Part shown: positions 8,472 to 16,098 of the stretch, one piece after another | How positions within the stretch are numbered: position 1 is the first letter of the stretch | Layout of the letters: each line of letters begins with the position of its first letter | Assembly (NCBI RefSeq): GCF_042651425.1 | Contig: NZ_JBHSCW010000008.1 | Location: 62,001 to 126,000 of the forward strand | DNA from: Fodinicurvata halophila | GTDB taxonomy: Bacteria; Pseudomonadota; Alphaproteobacteria; Kiloniellales; DSM-21159 | Length of the DNA stretch: 64,000 nucleotides | Direction of reading: 5' to 3' | Notes under the pieces: model-generated | Database searches by the model: none | Told to the model about the DNA's origin: nothing | Seen by the model: the letters and a program-made list of their open reading frames with translations, nothing else | Program-made: the position numbers and the translations under genes

Positions 8472-9253
8472 GACGATCCCTCTTGCCCACGGCGCACCAT
8501 GCGCGCGGTCACGGCGAATTTCAGCGGATAGGGCAGGACGCGCAACAGCTTCACCATCCAGGTGAAGCGCCGCGGAAAGGTGATCTCGAAACTGTCGCGC
8601 GAGAGCCCCCGGTAGAGAGCATGGGCGGCAGCTTCGACCTCCATCAGGAAGGGCATGGGAAAGTCGTTGCGGTCGGTCAGCGGCGTGCGCACGAAGCCGG
8701 GATTGACCACCTGCACCGTGATGTTGTCGGGCGCCAGCTCCACCCGCAGGGCCTCGCAGAGATTGATCATCCCGGCCTTGGTCACGCCATAGGCAGAAGC
8801 CTGGGGCAGGCCGGTGTAGCCGGCCACCGAGGCCACCACGGCGATCCGGCCGGCTTGTCGCGTTCGAAAGCGTGCAATCAGGATTTCCAGGCAATTGATG
8901 GTGCCCATCAGGTTCAAGTCCACCAGCTTGCGGAAATCCGCCGCCTTGAAGTCATGGGCCGGGGTCGGCTGGTGCGTGCCGGCATTCAGCACCGCCTGGT
9001 CGATGGGCCCCACCTCGCTCTCGATCCGCTGTACCGTCCGGCCCACGGCATCCAGATCACTCACGTCCAGTGGATAGGCGACAATGTGCCCGGAAGCGCT
9101 TTCGGCCTCGGCCACCAGGCTGTCCAGCTTTTCGGCGGAGCGGGCCGAAACGGCGACGCTCCAGCCATCACGTGCCATCTGCAGCGCCAACTCCCGGCCC
9201 AAGCCGCTGCTGGCGCCGGTGATCCAGGCTCGTTTGCCGGCAATCGCGATCAT
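8468..9253 (-). CDS. SDR family NAD(P)-dependent oxidoreductase
   Basis: A 261-residue short-chain dehydrogenase. The Rossmann motif is TGASSGLGRELA (residues 13-24), NAG appears in AVLNAGTHQ, and the catalytic Tyr-Lys pair is in ASAYGVTKAGM. The C-terminal 40 residues (FEITFPRRFTWMVKLLRVLPYP) form the basic, hydrophobic tail seen in membrane-associated SDRs acting on lipid-like substrates. It is the middle gene of a three-gene minus-strand operon: DUF3108 protein upstream (9-bp gap) and NTF2-like protein downstream (4-bp overlap). The substrate is unknown. Confidence 0.88.
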   Translation of the reverse strand: MIAIAGKRAWITGASSGLGRELALQMARDGWSVAVSARSAEKLDSLVAEAESASGHIVAYPLDVSDLDAVGRTVQRIESEVGPIDQAVLNAGTHQPTPAHDFKAADFRKLVDLNLMGTINCLEILIARFRTRQAGRIAVVASVAGYTGLPQASAYGVTKAGMINLCEALRVELAPDNITVQVVNPGFVRTPLTDRNDFPMPFLMEVEAAAHALYRGLSRDSFEITFPRRFTWMVKLLRVLPYPLKFAVTARMVRRGQEGSS

Positions 9254-9262
9254 TGCAGCGGC

Positions 9263-9964
9263 TCAGGAGTTCGGTGCGGAGGCGGAGTCGACCGGCGCAC
9301 GCAGGTAGCGCACGGGCTCGCCGCGGGCCTGGAATTCCAGGCCGCTCCATTGACCGTCCACGTCGTACCAGATGTCCATGTCCAGGTCGCCGCTCACGGA
9401 ATAGCGCGTGGCCTGGACGGAGCCTTCCAGGGTTTCCAGCGACTCGCGGCCCCGTTCCTCGATTTCCAGGTCCACGATCCGGCCGTACTGGGTGTCCAGC
9501 AACTGCTCCCGCTCCATGGCCTCCGGGTTCCAATAGCTCGTGGTCAGGATATCCGCCGGCGCCGTGAAGCTGCCCTCTTCGCTAGACTCGACCTGCAGTC
9601 CCTCCTCGGTGGCCTCGGCCTCGACGCGATAGGTGGTGCCGTCGTCGTCGGTCTCACTGGACAGCGAAACCAGACGGCCATCGCGCCAGACTTCGTGATT
9701 GCGGTGGCTGTAGGTATAGACCGGGACAAAGGCGATGCGGACCTCGAGCTCGATGTTCACATGCACATGAAGCTCTTCGCCCTTCTCCTCGAAGCGCAGT
9801 GTATGGGTTCCGATGTCGCTTCCGTCACGCTGGACCTGGAACTTCAGGGCCTTCGATTCGGGCACCTCCGCGAAAGCGGGGGCCACGACCAGGGTCAGCA
9901 TCAGGGCGAGAGCACCCCAGCGCCGGGCATCGGCAGCCACTTGAACCATCCTGCAACCCGACAT
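9263..9964 (-). CDS. DUF3108 periplasmic protein
   Basis: A 233-residue protein with a Sec signal peptide (hydrophobic LALMLTLVVAPAFA, likely cleaved before EVPES). The mature part has the repeated beta strands of the DUF3108 family, including FQVQRDGSDIGTHTLRF near the N-terminus and the WDVDGQW-like element DIWYDVDGQWSGLEF near the end, where members usually keep a strand pattern that resembles lipid-binding or outer-membrane lipoprotein folds. The function of the family is not known. AGGA lies 8 nt before this ATG, favouring it over the ATG 15 bp downstream. It heads the SDR/NTF2 operon. Confidence 0.75.
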   Translation of the reverse strand: MSGCRMVQVAADARRWGALALMLTLVVAPAFAEVPESKALKFQVQRDGSDIGTHTLRFEEKGEELHVHVNIELEVRIAFVPVYTYSHRNHEVWRDGRLVSLSSETDDDGTTYRVEAEATEEGLQVESSEEGSFTAPADILTTSYWNPEAMEREQLLDTQYGRIVDLEIEERGRESLETLEGSVQATRYSVSGDLDMDIWYDVDGQWSGLEFQARGEPVRYLRAPVDSASAPNS

Positions 9965-10128
9965 GGCCGGCTGTCCTTCCTATCCGATGGAGAACGGGCC
10001 GCCAATCAATGCCGGATCGTCGTGTCCCGTCACTCCAGCACAGGCCGCATCGCCGTGCTTTCAGAGGATCTTACGACGCCGCTGTTGGTTTGGATTTCCC
10101 TCAGGTCTTCACGGGCTGCGGAGATGGG

Positions 10129-10371
10129 TCACTCATCGCCGCGCAAACGCTTCTTCATGCGGCCGGTCATGCGGCCGGCAAAGCGCATCGGATTCTCCGA
10201 CGGCTTGGTTTGCGAGGCCTGCTCCTGCCAGTCCTTGCGCAGCTCCTGGCTGGTTTCCGTCAACTTGGGCTGCACCTGCGTCTGATAGACTTCCTTGGCC
10301 TTGCCGCGAACACGCGGGTCCGTTGCGGCTCGGCGGGCTGCTTTCATCAAGAAACTTCTGACAAGCGTCAT
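10129..10371 (-). CDS. Small basic helical protein of unknown function
   Basis: An 80-residue hydrophilic protein rich in Lys, Arg, Gln and Glu, with predicted long helices (RVRGKAKEVYQTQVQPKLTE) and a basic end (FAGRMTGRMKKRLRGDE). There is no signal peptide or membrane segment. I do not recognise the family. Protein-like composition, an isolated position free of other genes on either strand, and AGGG upstream of the ATG make it a likely real gene. Confidence 0.6.
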   Translation of the reverse strand: MTLVRSFLMKAARRAATDPRVRGKAKEVYQTQVQPKLTETSQELRKDWQEQASQTKPSENPMRFAGRMTGRMKKRLRGDE

Positions 10372-10537
10372 GGCAGTCTACCCTGCTTTCTTCGCTCTAG
10401 CCCCGGGCTTTCCCGGTGGGCCGGACATTCGTTGTTGGCGAAGCGCATCGATTACGTCATCTCCGACGTCTCCGCGCTTCAGCCTTCTTGCAAGCTGTTA
10501 TATTGTGTCTCTCAAGGCTACAGCAAAAGGGCCGTTC

Positions 10538-10834
10538 ATGAAACTGAATCGACGCCGTGCCATCTCGCTCGGCCTGGCAGGGCTCGCGAGCAGTGCTCTC
10601 GTGCCGCTGCGCGTCGAGGCGCTTTCGCGCCAACCGCTGTCCCCTGAGAATGAAGCCCTCTATCTCGAGACCTGCAGCACGTCGCATGCCTCATACCATG
10701 CCGAACTGATATCCGAGGTCACGCGGATGATGGAACAGCAGAAGGTCGAAACCTCGGACGCGAACCTGGACACCGTCCTGGCCTCACTTTCCTGCCCGCT
10801 GTGCGGCTGCAGCCTCGACAAGGCGAAAAGCTGA
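10538..10834 (+). CDS. Small exported protein with Tat-like signal and C-terminal CxxC
   Basis: A 98-residue protein. The N-terminus (KLNRRRAISLGLAG, then LASSALVPLRVEA) has the twin-arginine and hydrophobic segment of a Tat-like signal. The mature part is short and acidic, with a C-terminal cysteine cluster SCPLCGCSLD that could bind metal or be redox active. I do not recognise the family. The frame is open upstream, but an ATG preceded by AAAGGG and the signal peptide mark the start. Neighbours are unrelated: a small unknown gene and znuA. Confidence 0.6.
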   Translation: MKLNRRRAISLGLAGLASSALVPLRVEALSRQPLSPENEALYLETCSTSHASYHAELISEVTRMMEQQKVETSDANLDTVLASLSCPLCGCSLDKAKS

Positions 10835-10903
10835 AGCTTCCCGGAAGAATCGACTGGTAACACGCCTCAAGCGCCGCTGAAGCGAAGTGGAAGAGCCGGC
10901 ACC

Positions 10904-12019
10904 TCAGCCGTTTCCGCGCAGGCAGGCGCTGATGTCGTCGCCCAGGCTGCGCATCAGCTCGAAGTAAGCCTGCGGTCCTGGTTCCAGGCCCACACCCAGC
11001 GGATCGAGTTCGCCCGTTTGCACGGAGGTCCCCTGGACCAGGCTGGCCACCAGGCGCGGCTCGAACTGGGGCTCGCGGAAAACGCAGACGGCGTCCAGCT
11101 GCTCCACCTTCTCCCTCAATTCGGCCATCCTGCGCGCACTCGGCTGGCGTGCGGGATTGAGCGAGACCGCCCCCACCGCGTTCAATCCAAAGGCCTCCTC
11201 GAAATAGTGATAGGCGTCATGGAAAACGATGTAGGGTCGCTCCACCACCTCGGCCAGCTGCGACTGCAGCTCGGTCTCCAGGCTGTCCACTTCCTCCAGG
11301 GCCGCCTGCGTATTCGCCTCATAGCGCTCGCTGTTGCCGGGATCCAGCTCGCTCAGCGCATCGCGCACCCCGGTCAGGATGGCGCGTGCGTTGTCCGGGG
11401 CGAGCCAGATGTGCATGTCGAGACTGCCGTGCACATGCCCGTTCCCGTGACCGCCTTCGTCATGCTGATCATGCGCCCCGTCGTGACGATGTGCCTCATC
11501 ATGGTCATGATGCTCGTGCTCATCGGCCTCATCATGATGGCCGTCCTCGTGGTGGTGGGCATGATCATGGGTCTCTCCGTCGTGGCCATGAGAGTCGTTG
11601 CCTGCGCGAGAGGCATGTCCCTCGGGTCCATGCGCATGGTCGTCCCAGCTGCCGCCGCTGCGTGTTTCCAACAGCTGCACGTCGGGCAGCTCCGACAAGG
11701 TCACCAGTCGTGCATCGGTACCAAGCGCCTCCAGCGGGCGCTGCAGGAAGGTTTCGAGCCCCTCACCCACCCAGACGATCGCATCGGCCTGTTCCAGGGC
11801 GCGCGCCTGGGAGGGACGCAGGCTGTAGCTGTGCGGCGAGCCTCCACTCTCGACGAGCAGTTCCGGCGTTGCCACGCCCTCCATCACCGCCGAGACCAGG
11901 CTGTGAACCGGCTGGATGGTGGTGACCACGCTGGGAGCGGCCTGCGCCCCCGCTGCGCCGGATACGAGGAAAGCCCCTGCCAGAACGCCGCCGAACAAGC
12001 CGTTTTTCAAAGTCTGCAT
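10904..12019 (-). CDS. znuA: Zinc ABC transporter, periplasmic substrate-binding protein ZnuA
   Basis: A 371-residue cluster A-I solute-binding protein that captures Zn(II) in the periplasm and hands it to ZnuB. A signal peptide (FGGVLAGAFLVSGAAGAQA) precedes the mature chain. Metal-ligand histidines are visible in ESGGSPHSYSLRPS (H63), DMHIWLAP (H203) and FHDAYHYF. Between residues 128 and 197 is a charged loop with 23 histidines, the zinc-collecting loop of ZnuA proteins, here unusually long. It is transcribed away from zur-znuC-znuB, with a Zur-type palindrome between the two arms, so repression by zinc-loaded Zur is expected. Confidence 0.95.
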   Translation of the reverse strand: MQTLKNGLFGGVLAGAFLVSGAAGAQAAPSVVTTIQPVHSLVSAVMEGVATPELLVESGGSPHSYSLRPSQARALEQADAIVWVGEGLETFLQRPLEALGTDARLVTLSELPDVQLLETRSGGSWDDHAHGPEGHASRAGNDSHGHDGETHDHAHHHEDGHHDEADEHEHHDHDEAHRHDGAHDQHDEGGHGNGHVHGSLDMHIWLAPDNARAILTGVRDALSELDPGNSERYEANTQAALEEVDSLETELQSQLAEVVERPYIVFHDAYHYFEEAFGLNAVGAVSLNPARQPSARRMAELREKVEQLDAVCVFREPQFEPRLVASLVQGTSVQTGELDPLGVGLEPGPQAYFELMRSLGDDISACLRGNG

Positions 12020-12097
12020 GGGATCCCTCGATCTGTAAGCTGGTGGGTTTGTCGCAATCGGTCCGGCATGCCAACGTGCCGAGCAGGTTTGAGCTTG

Positions 12098-12112
12098 TGT
12101 TATATTATAACA
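12098..12112. promoter_or_regulatory. Zur box
   Basis: The sequence TGTTATA-t-TATAACA is a perfect 7-1-7 palindrome in an otherwise GC-rich region, followed by CATTT. It matches the core of proteobacterial Zur operators (GTTATA...TATAAC). It lies 78 bp upstream of znuA and 62 bp upstream of zur, where one site can control both promoters. Confidence 0.85.
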
Positions 12113-12174
12113 TTTTTAGCTCGACAAGAGAGGTCTTCTGTCCTATTCCTTCGTCATGCAAGGGATCCTATGCC

Positions 12175-12639
12175 ATGCAGCAGCGAGATCACGATCACGA
12201 CCAGTGCCTGAGCGAAGCGCTTGATCGGGTTCAGGCCGTCTGCGCCGAGCGCGGCTTGAGGCTGACCGAGGTACGCCGGCGCATCCTGGAACTGATCTGG
12301 ACCAGCCATCGTGCCTACGGGGCCTATGACCTGCTGGAAATGCTGCGCGCCGAACGCGGCCGGGTGGATCCGCCCACGGTCTATCGGGCCCTTGATTTCC
12401 TGCTGGAGCAGGGCTTCATCCACCGCGTGGAAAGCCTGAACGCCTTCATCGGCTGTCCCCTGCCGGATCGCAGCCACTCTGTGCAATTCTTCATCTGCGA
12501 CCACTGCGGCACCACGCACGAAGGCCAGGACAGGACCATTACCAAGGCCCTGGAGCGCAGTGCAGAGGCACAAGGCTTCCGGGTCCAACAGAAAATCGTC
12601 GAACTGCGCGGTCTCTGTGCGAGCTGCCAGACGGACTGA
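12175..12639 (+). CDS. zur: Zinc uptake regulator Zur (Fur family)
   Basis: A 154-residue Fur-family repressor. The DNA-binding part is GLRLTEVRRRILELIWTSHR through PPTVYRALDFLLEQGFIHRV; the C-terminal part has FICDHCGTTHEG and the final CASCQTD, the two CxxC pairs of the structural zinc site. The gene neighbourhood identifies it as Zur rather than Fur: it starts the znuCB transcript and faces znuA. The frame is open upstream, but residues before this ATG are not protein-like and would cross the Zur box. The N-terminus is rich in His and Asp (RDHDHD). Confidence 0.93.
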   Translation: MQQRDHDHDQCLSEALDRVQAVCAERGLRLTEVRRRILELIWTSHRAYGAYDLLEMLRAERGRVDPPTVYRALDFLLEQGFIHRVESLNAFIGCPLPDRSHSVQFFICDHCGTTHEGQDRTITKALERSAEAQGFRVQQKIVELRGLCASCQTD

Positions 12640-12651
12640 GGCGAACCCCCC

Positions 12652-13446
12652 ATGACCGAAACCACGTCCACGCTGGTCGAAACCTCCAGCGTCGGCCTGA
12701 CACTCGCCGGCCGCCGGATCCTGGAGTCCATCGACCTTGCCATTTCTCCCGGCGAGATCGTCACGCTGATCGGACCCAACGGTGCCGGAAAGACCAGCCT
12801 GCTGCGAATCATACTCGGCCTGCAGAAACCGGACAGCGGTCATATGTACCGACGTCCCGGCCTGCGCATGGGTTATGTGCCCCAACGCATCTCCATCGGC
12901 CCGACCCTGCCCATGACGGTGCTGCACTTCCTCTCGCTGCCCGACCGCCAGCCACGGGCCAAGCGCATGAAGTCCATGGAGGAACTGGGCATAGCTCATC
13001 TTGCTAGATCACAGCTCCACACGCTGTCCGGCGGCGAGTTCCAGCGCGTGCTGCTGGCACGCACGCTGCTGCGCGATCCGGACCTGCTGGTGCTGGACGA
13101 GCCGGCCCAGGCCATCGATTTTATCGGCCAGACAGAGCTCTATCGCCTGATCGACAGGGTTCGGAACGAGCGCGGCTGCGGCGTCCTGCTGGTTTCACAT
13201 GACCTGCATCTGGTCATGGCCGCCACCGACCGGGTGATCTGCCTCAATCGCCATGTCTGCTGCTCCGGCGAGCCGGAAACCGTCAGCCAGCATCCCGAAT
13301 ACCAGGCCATGTTCGGCCCACGCGCTGCCCAGGCGCTCGCCGTCTATCACCATCACCATGATCATCATCACGACCTGACGGGAGCCCCGGTCGAGTCCGA
13401 GGATACGTCCGAGCGGGAGAAGGAAGAGACATCCCATGCTCGATGA
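12652..13446 (+). CDS. znuC: Zinc ABC transporter ATP-binding protein ZnuC
   Basis: A 264-residue ATPase that powers zinc import through ZnuB. Walker A is GPNGAGKTSLL, the signature is LSGGEFQRVLLARTL, Walker B is LLVLDEPAQAID with the catalytic Glu present, and the H-loop is VSHDLHLV. The C-terminus has a histidine tract (YHHHHDHHHD) followed by an acidic tail; His-rich ends occur in some ZnuC proteins and may buffer zinc. It begins 12 bp after zur and overlaps znuB by 11 bp, so zur-znuC-znuB form one transcript. Confidence 0.95.
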   Translation: MTETTSTLVETSSVGLTLAGRRILESIDLAISPGEIVTLIGPNGAGKTSLLRIILGLQKPDSGHMYRRPGLRMGYVPQRISIGPTLPMTVLHFLSLPDRQPRAKRMKSMEELGIAHLARSQLHTLSGGEFQRVLLARTLLRDPDLLVLDEPAQAIDFIGQTELYRLIDRVRNERGCGVLLVSHDLHLVMAATDRVICLNRHVCCSGEPETVSQHPEYQAMFGPRAAQALAVYHHHHDHHHDLTGAPVESEDTSEREKEETSHAR

Positions 13447-14233
13447 TTTTCTGGTCCGCGCCTTCCTGGCCGGCACGGGCCTGGCCCTGGTGGCCGGGCC
13501 GCTGGGCTGCTTCGTTGTCTGGCGGCGCATGGCCTATTTCGGCGACAGCCTCTCGCACACGGCCCTGCTGGGCATCGCCCTGGGCTTTCTGCTGGGCATC
13601 GACCCGCAACTCGGGGTCGTTGCCAGCTGCATCGCCATGGCCCTCCTGGTCGTCGGCCTGCAGCAGCAGAACCGCCTGCCCACCGACACGCTGCTGGGCA
13701 TTCTCGCCCACTCGGGCCTGGCGCTGGGCCTGGTCGCCATCGCCTTCCTCGACAATCTGCGCGTCGACCTGATGGGCTATCTCTTCGGCGACATTCTCGC
13801 GGTGACCGTGGTCGACCTTGCCTGGATCTACGCCGGCGCCGTACTGGTGCTGGGTCTCCTGGTGCTGGTCTGGCGGCGCCTGCTCTTCGCCACGCTTCAC
13901 GAAGACCTGGCCCGTGCCGAGGGTGTCTCCGTCCTGCTGCTGCGGCTCGTCCTGATGCTGACGATGGCCGTTACCATTGCCGCCGCGATGAAGATCGTCG
14001 GTATCCTGCTGATCACCTCCATGCTGATCATCCCCGCGGCAACGGCCCGACGCTTTGCCTCCACGCCGGAGCAGATGGCTGTACTTGCCGCCCTCGCAGG
14101 CGTGGTCTCGGTGGCAGGAGGGCTCTGGGGCTCGCTGCTTTACGACACGCCCTCAGGTCCCAGCATCGTCGTCTGCGCGCTTCTGCTGTTCCTCGTCAGT
14201 CTTGCCCTTGGCGGTCTTCTGCGTCGCGCCTGA
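13436..14233 (+). CDS. znuB: Zinc ABC transporter permease ZnuB
   Basis: A 265-residue ABC-3 family permease with about eight membrane segments. Family features include LVAGPLGCFVVWRRMAYFGD and SHTALLGIALGF near the N-terminus and MKIVGILLITSMLIIPAATA in the second half, the usual ZnuB/TroC pattern. It is coupled to znuC by an 11-bp overlap. Its last 81 bp overlap the 3' end of the opposite-strand Na/Pi symporter gene; both C-termini look reasonable, so the overlap is probably real. Confidence 0.95.
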   Translation: MLDDFLVRAFLAGTGLALVAGPLGCFVVWRRMAYFGDSLSHTALLGIALGFLLGIDPQLGVVASCIAMALLVVGLQQQNRLPTDTLLGILAHSGLALGLVAIAFLDNLRVDLMGYLFGDILAVTVVDLAWIYAGAVLVLGLLVLVWRRLLFATLHEDLARAEGVSVLLLRLVLMLTMAVTIAAAMKIVGILLITSMLIIPAATARRFASTPEQMAVLAALAGVVSVAGGLWGSLLYDTPSGPSIVVCALLLFLVSLALGGLLRRA

Positions 14234-15913
14234 GTGGGCTCCGGCCTCGGCTTCCTTCTTCTCGAAGGCTCTCAGGCGGGAGTCCAGCAACTCGCCGTGG
14301 CTCTTCAGGATGGGGTGTGCGAACGAGGTCAGGTGGGCCGTGATCCGCTTGAAGTCCCGCAGGATGTCCAGGTGCAGGGCACTGGTCTCGATGCTCTCCG
14401 TCTGGCCGTGGCGCAGCCGCTGCATGTGGCGTTCGGAGGCGTCCTGCTCCCAGTCCCGGATCTTGTCCTTCTCGCGGACCAGCTGGCGCGCCATCTCGAT
14501 ATCGCGGCTGAAGAAGACCGTCATGGCCAGCTGCATCTGGGCGACGACCAGCCCATGGAACTCCTTGATCTCCTGCCAGCCTTCCTCCGAGAACTGCAAG
14601 CGGTTGCGCAGGCGCTTGCTGGCCGTGCGTAGCAGGTTCTTGTCGATGACATCACCGATATGCTCCAGGTCGGTGATCATCGCCATGATATCGAAGCTGC
14701 GCTTCATTTCCTCCTCGGACAGCTCGTTGCGCATGACCTTGGCGACATAGAGCTTGATGGCTTCGTGCAGGCGATCGACGTCGTTGTCGCGGCGACTGAT
14801 GGTGTTGATGGTCTCCTGCTCGTCCGCCTTGAAGGCGTCCATCGTGTCGCGCAGCATGCCCTCCACGACGTCCGCCATGCGCATCATCTCGCGCGTCGCG
14901 CCCGCCAGTGCCATGGAGGGCTGGTCGATCACGGCCTCGTCCAGGAATTTCGGTTCCGCGACTTCCTCACGCGTCTGCTTCTGTTCGGGAACGGCCTTCT
15001 CCAGAAAGCGTGCCATGGGCCCGATGAAAGGAACGAACACCAGGGCGAGGGCAATGTTGAACAGGGTGTGGAAGTTGGCCAGCTCGCGAGCGGAGTTGTC
15101 CTCCAGCATGGTCAGGCCGGCACTGATCGGCTCCAGGAACGGCAGAACGACCAGGGCCCCCGTCAGGCGGAACAGGAGGTTGCCGATGGGCAACCGCTTC
15201 ATCGTGGCATCCCCCTGGGCCGTCAAACCGATCATCACCAGTCCCGACCCCACGTTGGCCCCCAACACCAGGGCAAGGCCCAGGGTGCCGGGAAAGACTC
15301 CACCGAGTGAAAAGGACATGATCAGCAGCACGATGGCGGCACTGGAATGGGACACCCAGGTCAGCAGGGCGGCGATGATGAGGGCCACGACGGGCTGGCC
15401 GGACAGGCCGTCGAGAACCGTTTTCACCAACTGGCTCTCCCGCATCGGTTCGGTGGCATCCACGATCATGTTGAGCGAGAGGACCAGCAGGCCCAGAGCC
15501 AGGATGATCCGGCCCAGATTGCGCAACCAGGCGAACTGCCCGACGGAAAAGGCCAGGAAGCCGGTGATCAGCAGCGCCGGCGCCAGGAAGGAGATGTCGA
15601 ACGACAGGATCTGGACCACCACAGTGGTGCCGATATCCGCCCCCAGCATGATGGCCAGGGCGGGGGCAAGCAGCACCAGTCCCTGCTTCAGGAAGGTGAC
15701 CAGCAACAGTGCGGTGGCCGTGGAACTCTGGAGGGCCGCGGCCACCCCGGTCCCGGTCAGGCACGCAATCCAGCGATTTCGGGTGGCACGTCCAAGGAAG
15801 CGCCGGAAATCGGCCGCAAAGGACTCCTGGACATAGGTCGACACCATTTTCGTTGCCCAGAGCAGCAGGGCAACGCTTCCCAGGAGATGAACGAGCCAGA
15901 AATCTTCCGACAT
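14153..15913 (-). CDS. Na/Pi cotransporter family protein with PhoU-like C-terminus
   Basis: A 586-residue membrane protein. Residues 1-310 contain two Na/Pi-cotransport repeats with the glutamine-serine motif in AALQSSTATALLLV and its counterpart in WVSHSSAAIVLLIM. Residues from about 340 are soluble, rich in charged helices and PhoU-like (TISRRDNDVDRLHEAIKLYV; MITDLEHIGDVIDK). Such NptA/YjbB-like proteins move phosphate across the inner membrane, often outward. The last 25 residues are Lys/Glu/Asp-rich and overlap znuB on the other strand. No Pho box was recognised upstream. Confidence 0.9.
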   Translation of the reverse strand: MSEDFWLVHLLGSVALLLWATKMVSTYVQESFAADFRRFLGRATRNRWIACLTGTGVAAALQSSTATALLLVTFLKQGLVLLAPALAIMLGADIGTTVVVQILSFDISFLAPALLITGFLAFSVGQFAWLRNLGRIILALGLLVLSLNMIVDATEPMRESQLVKTVLDGLSGQPVVALIIAALLTWVSHSSAAIVLLIMSFSLGGVFPGTLGLALVLGANVGSGLVMIGLTAQGDATMKRLPIGNLLFRLTGALVVLPFLEPISAGLTMLEDNSARELANFHTLFNIALALVFVPFIGPMARFLEKAVPEQKQTREEVAEPKFLDEAVIDQPSMALAGATREMMRMADVVEGMLRDTMDAFKADEQETINTISRRDNDVDRLHEAIKLYVAKVMRNELSEEEMKRSFDIMAMITDLEHIGDVIDKNLLRTASKRLRNRLQFSEEGWQEIKEFHGLVVAQMQLAMTVFFSRDIEMARQLVREKDKIRDWEQDASERHMQRLRHGQTESIETSALHLDILRDFKRITAHLTSFAHPILKSHGELLDSRLRAFEKKEAEAGAHSGATQKTAKGKTDEEQQKRADDDAGT

Positions 15914-16098
15914 GGGCAGGAACCGGGACTTGGAAACAGAAGAACAACAGCCTCCAGGGGGCGGCTGTCATACGAGTGTAATAAAACTGAAACAGTTCGC
16001 CACTATGTCAGACAATCCAGATTTGTCCAACGCTGTCCACGAACATCGCCTGCTTGTCTGACCGGGAACCGCAGTGGACCGCTAGCGGAGGTGGGTCC

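Noticed and set aside
8483..10285. A 600-codon plus-strand open frame across the DUF3108-SDR region
   Set aside because: It covers three coherent minus-strand genes and has no recognisable protein features.
11374..11637. Met/Thr/His-rich open frame over the znuA histidine loop
   Set aside because: It is the shifted reading of the repetitive His/Asp codons of ZnuA.
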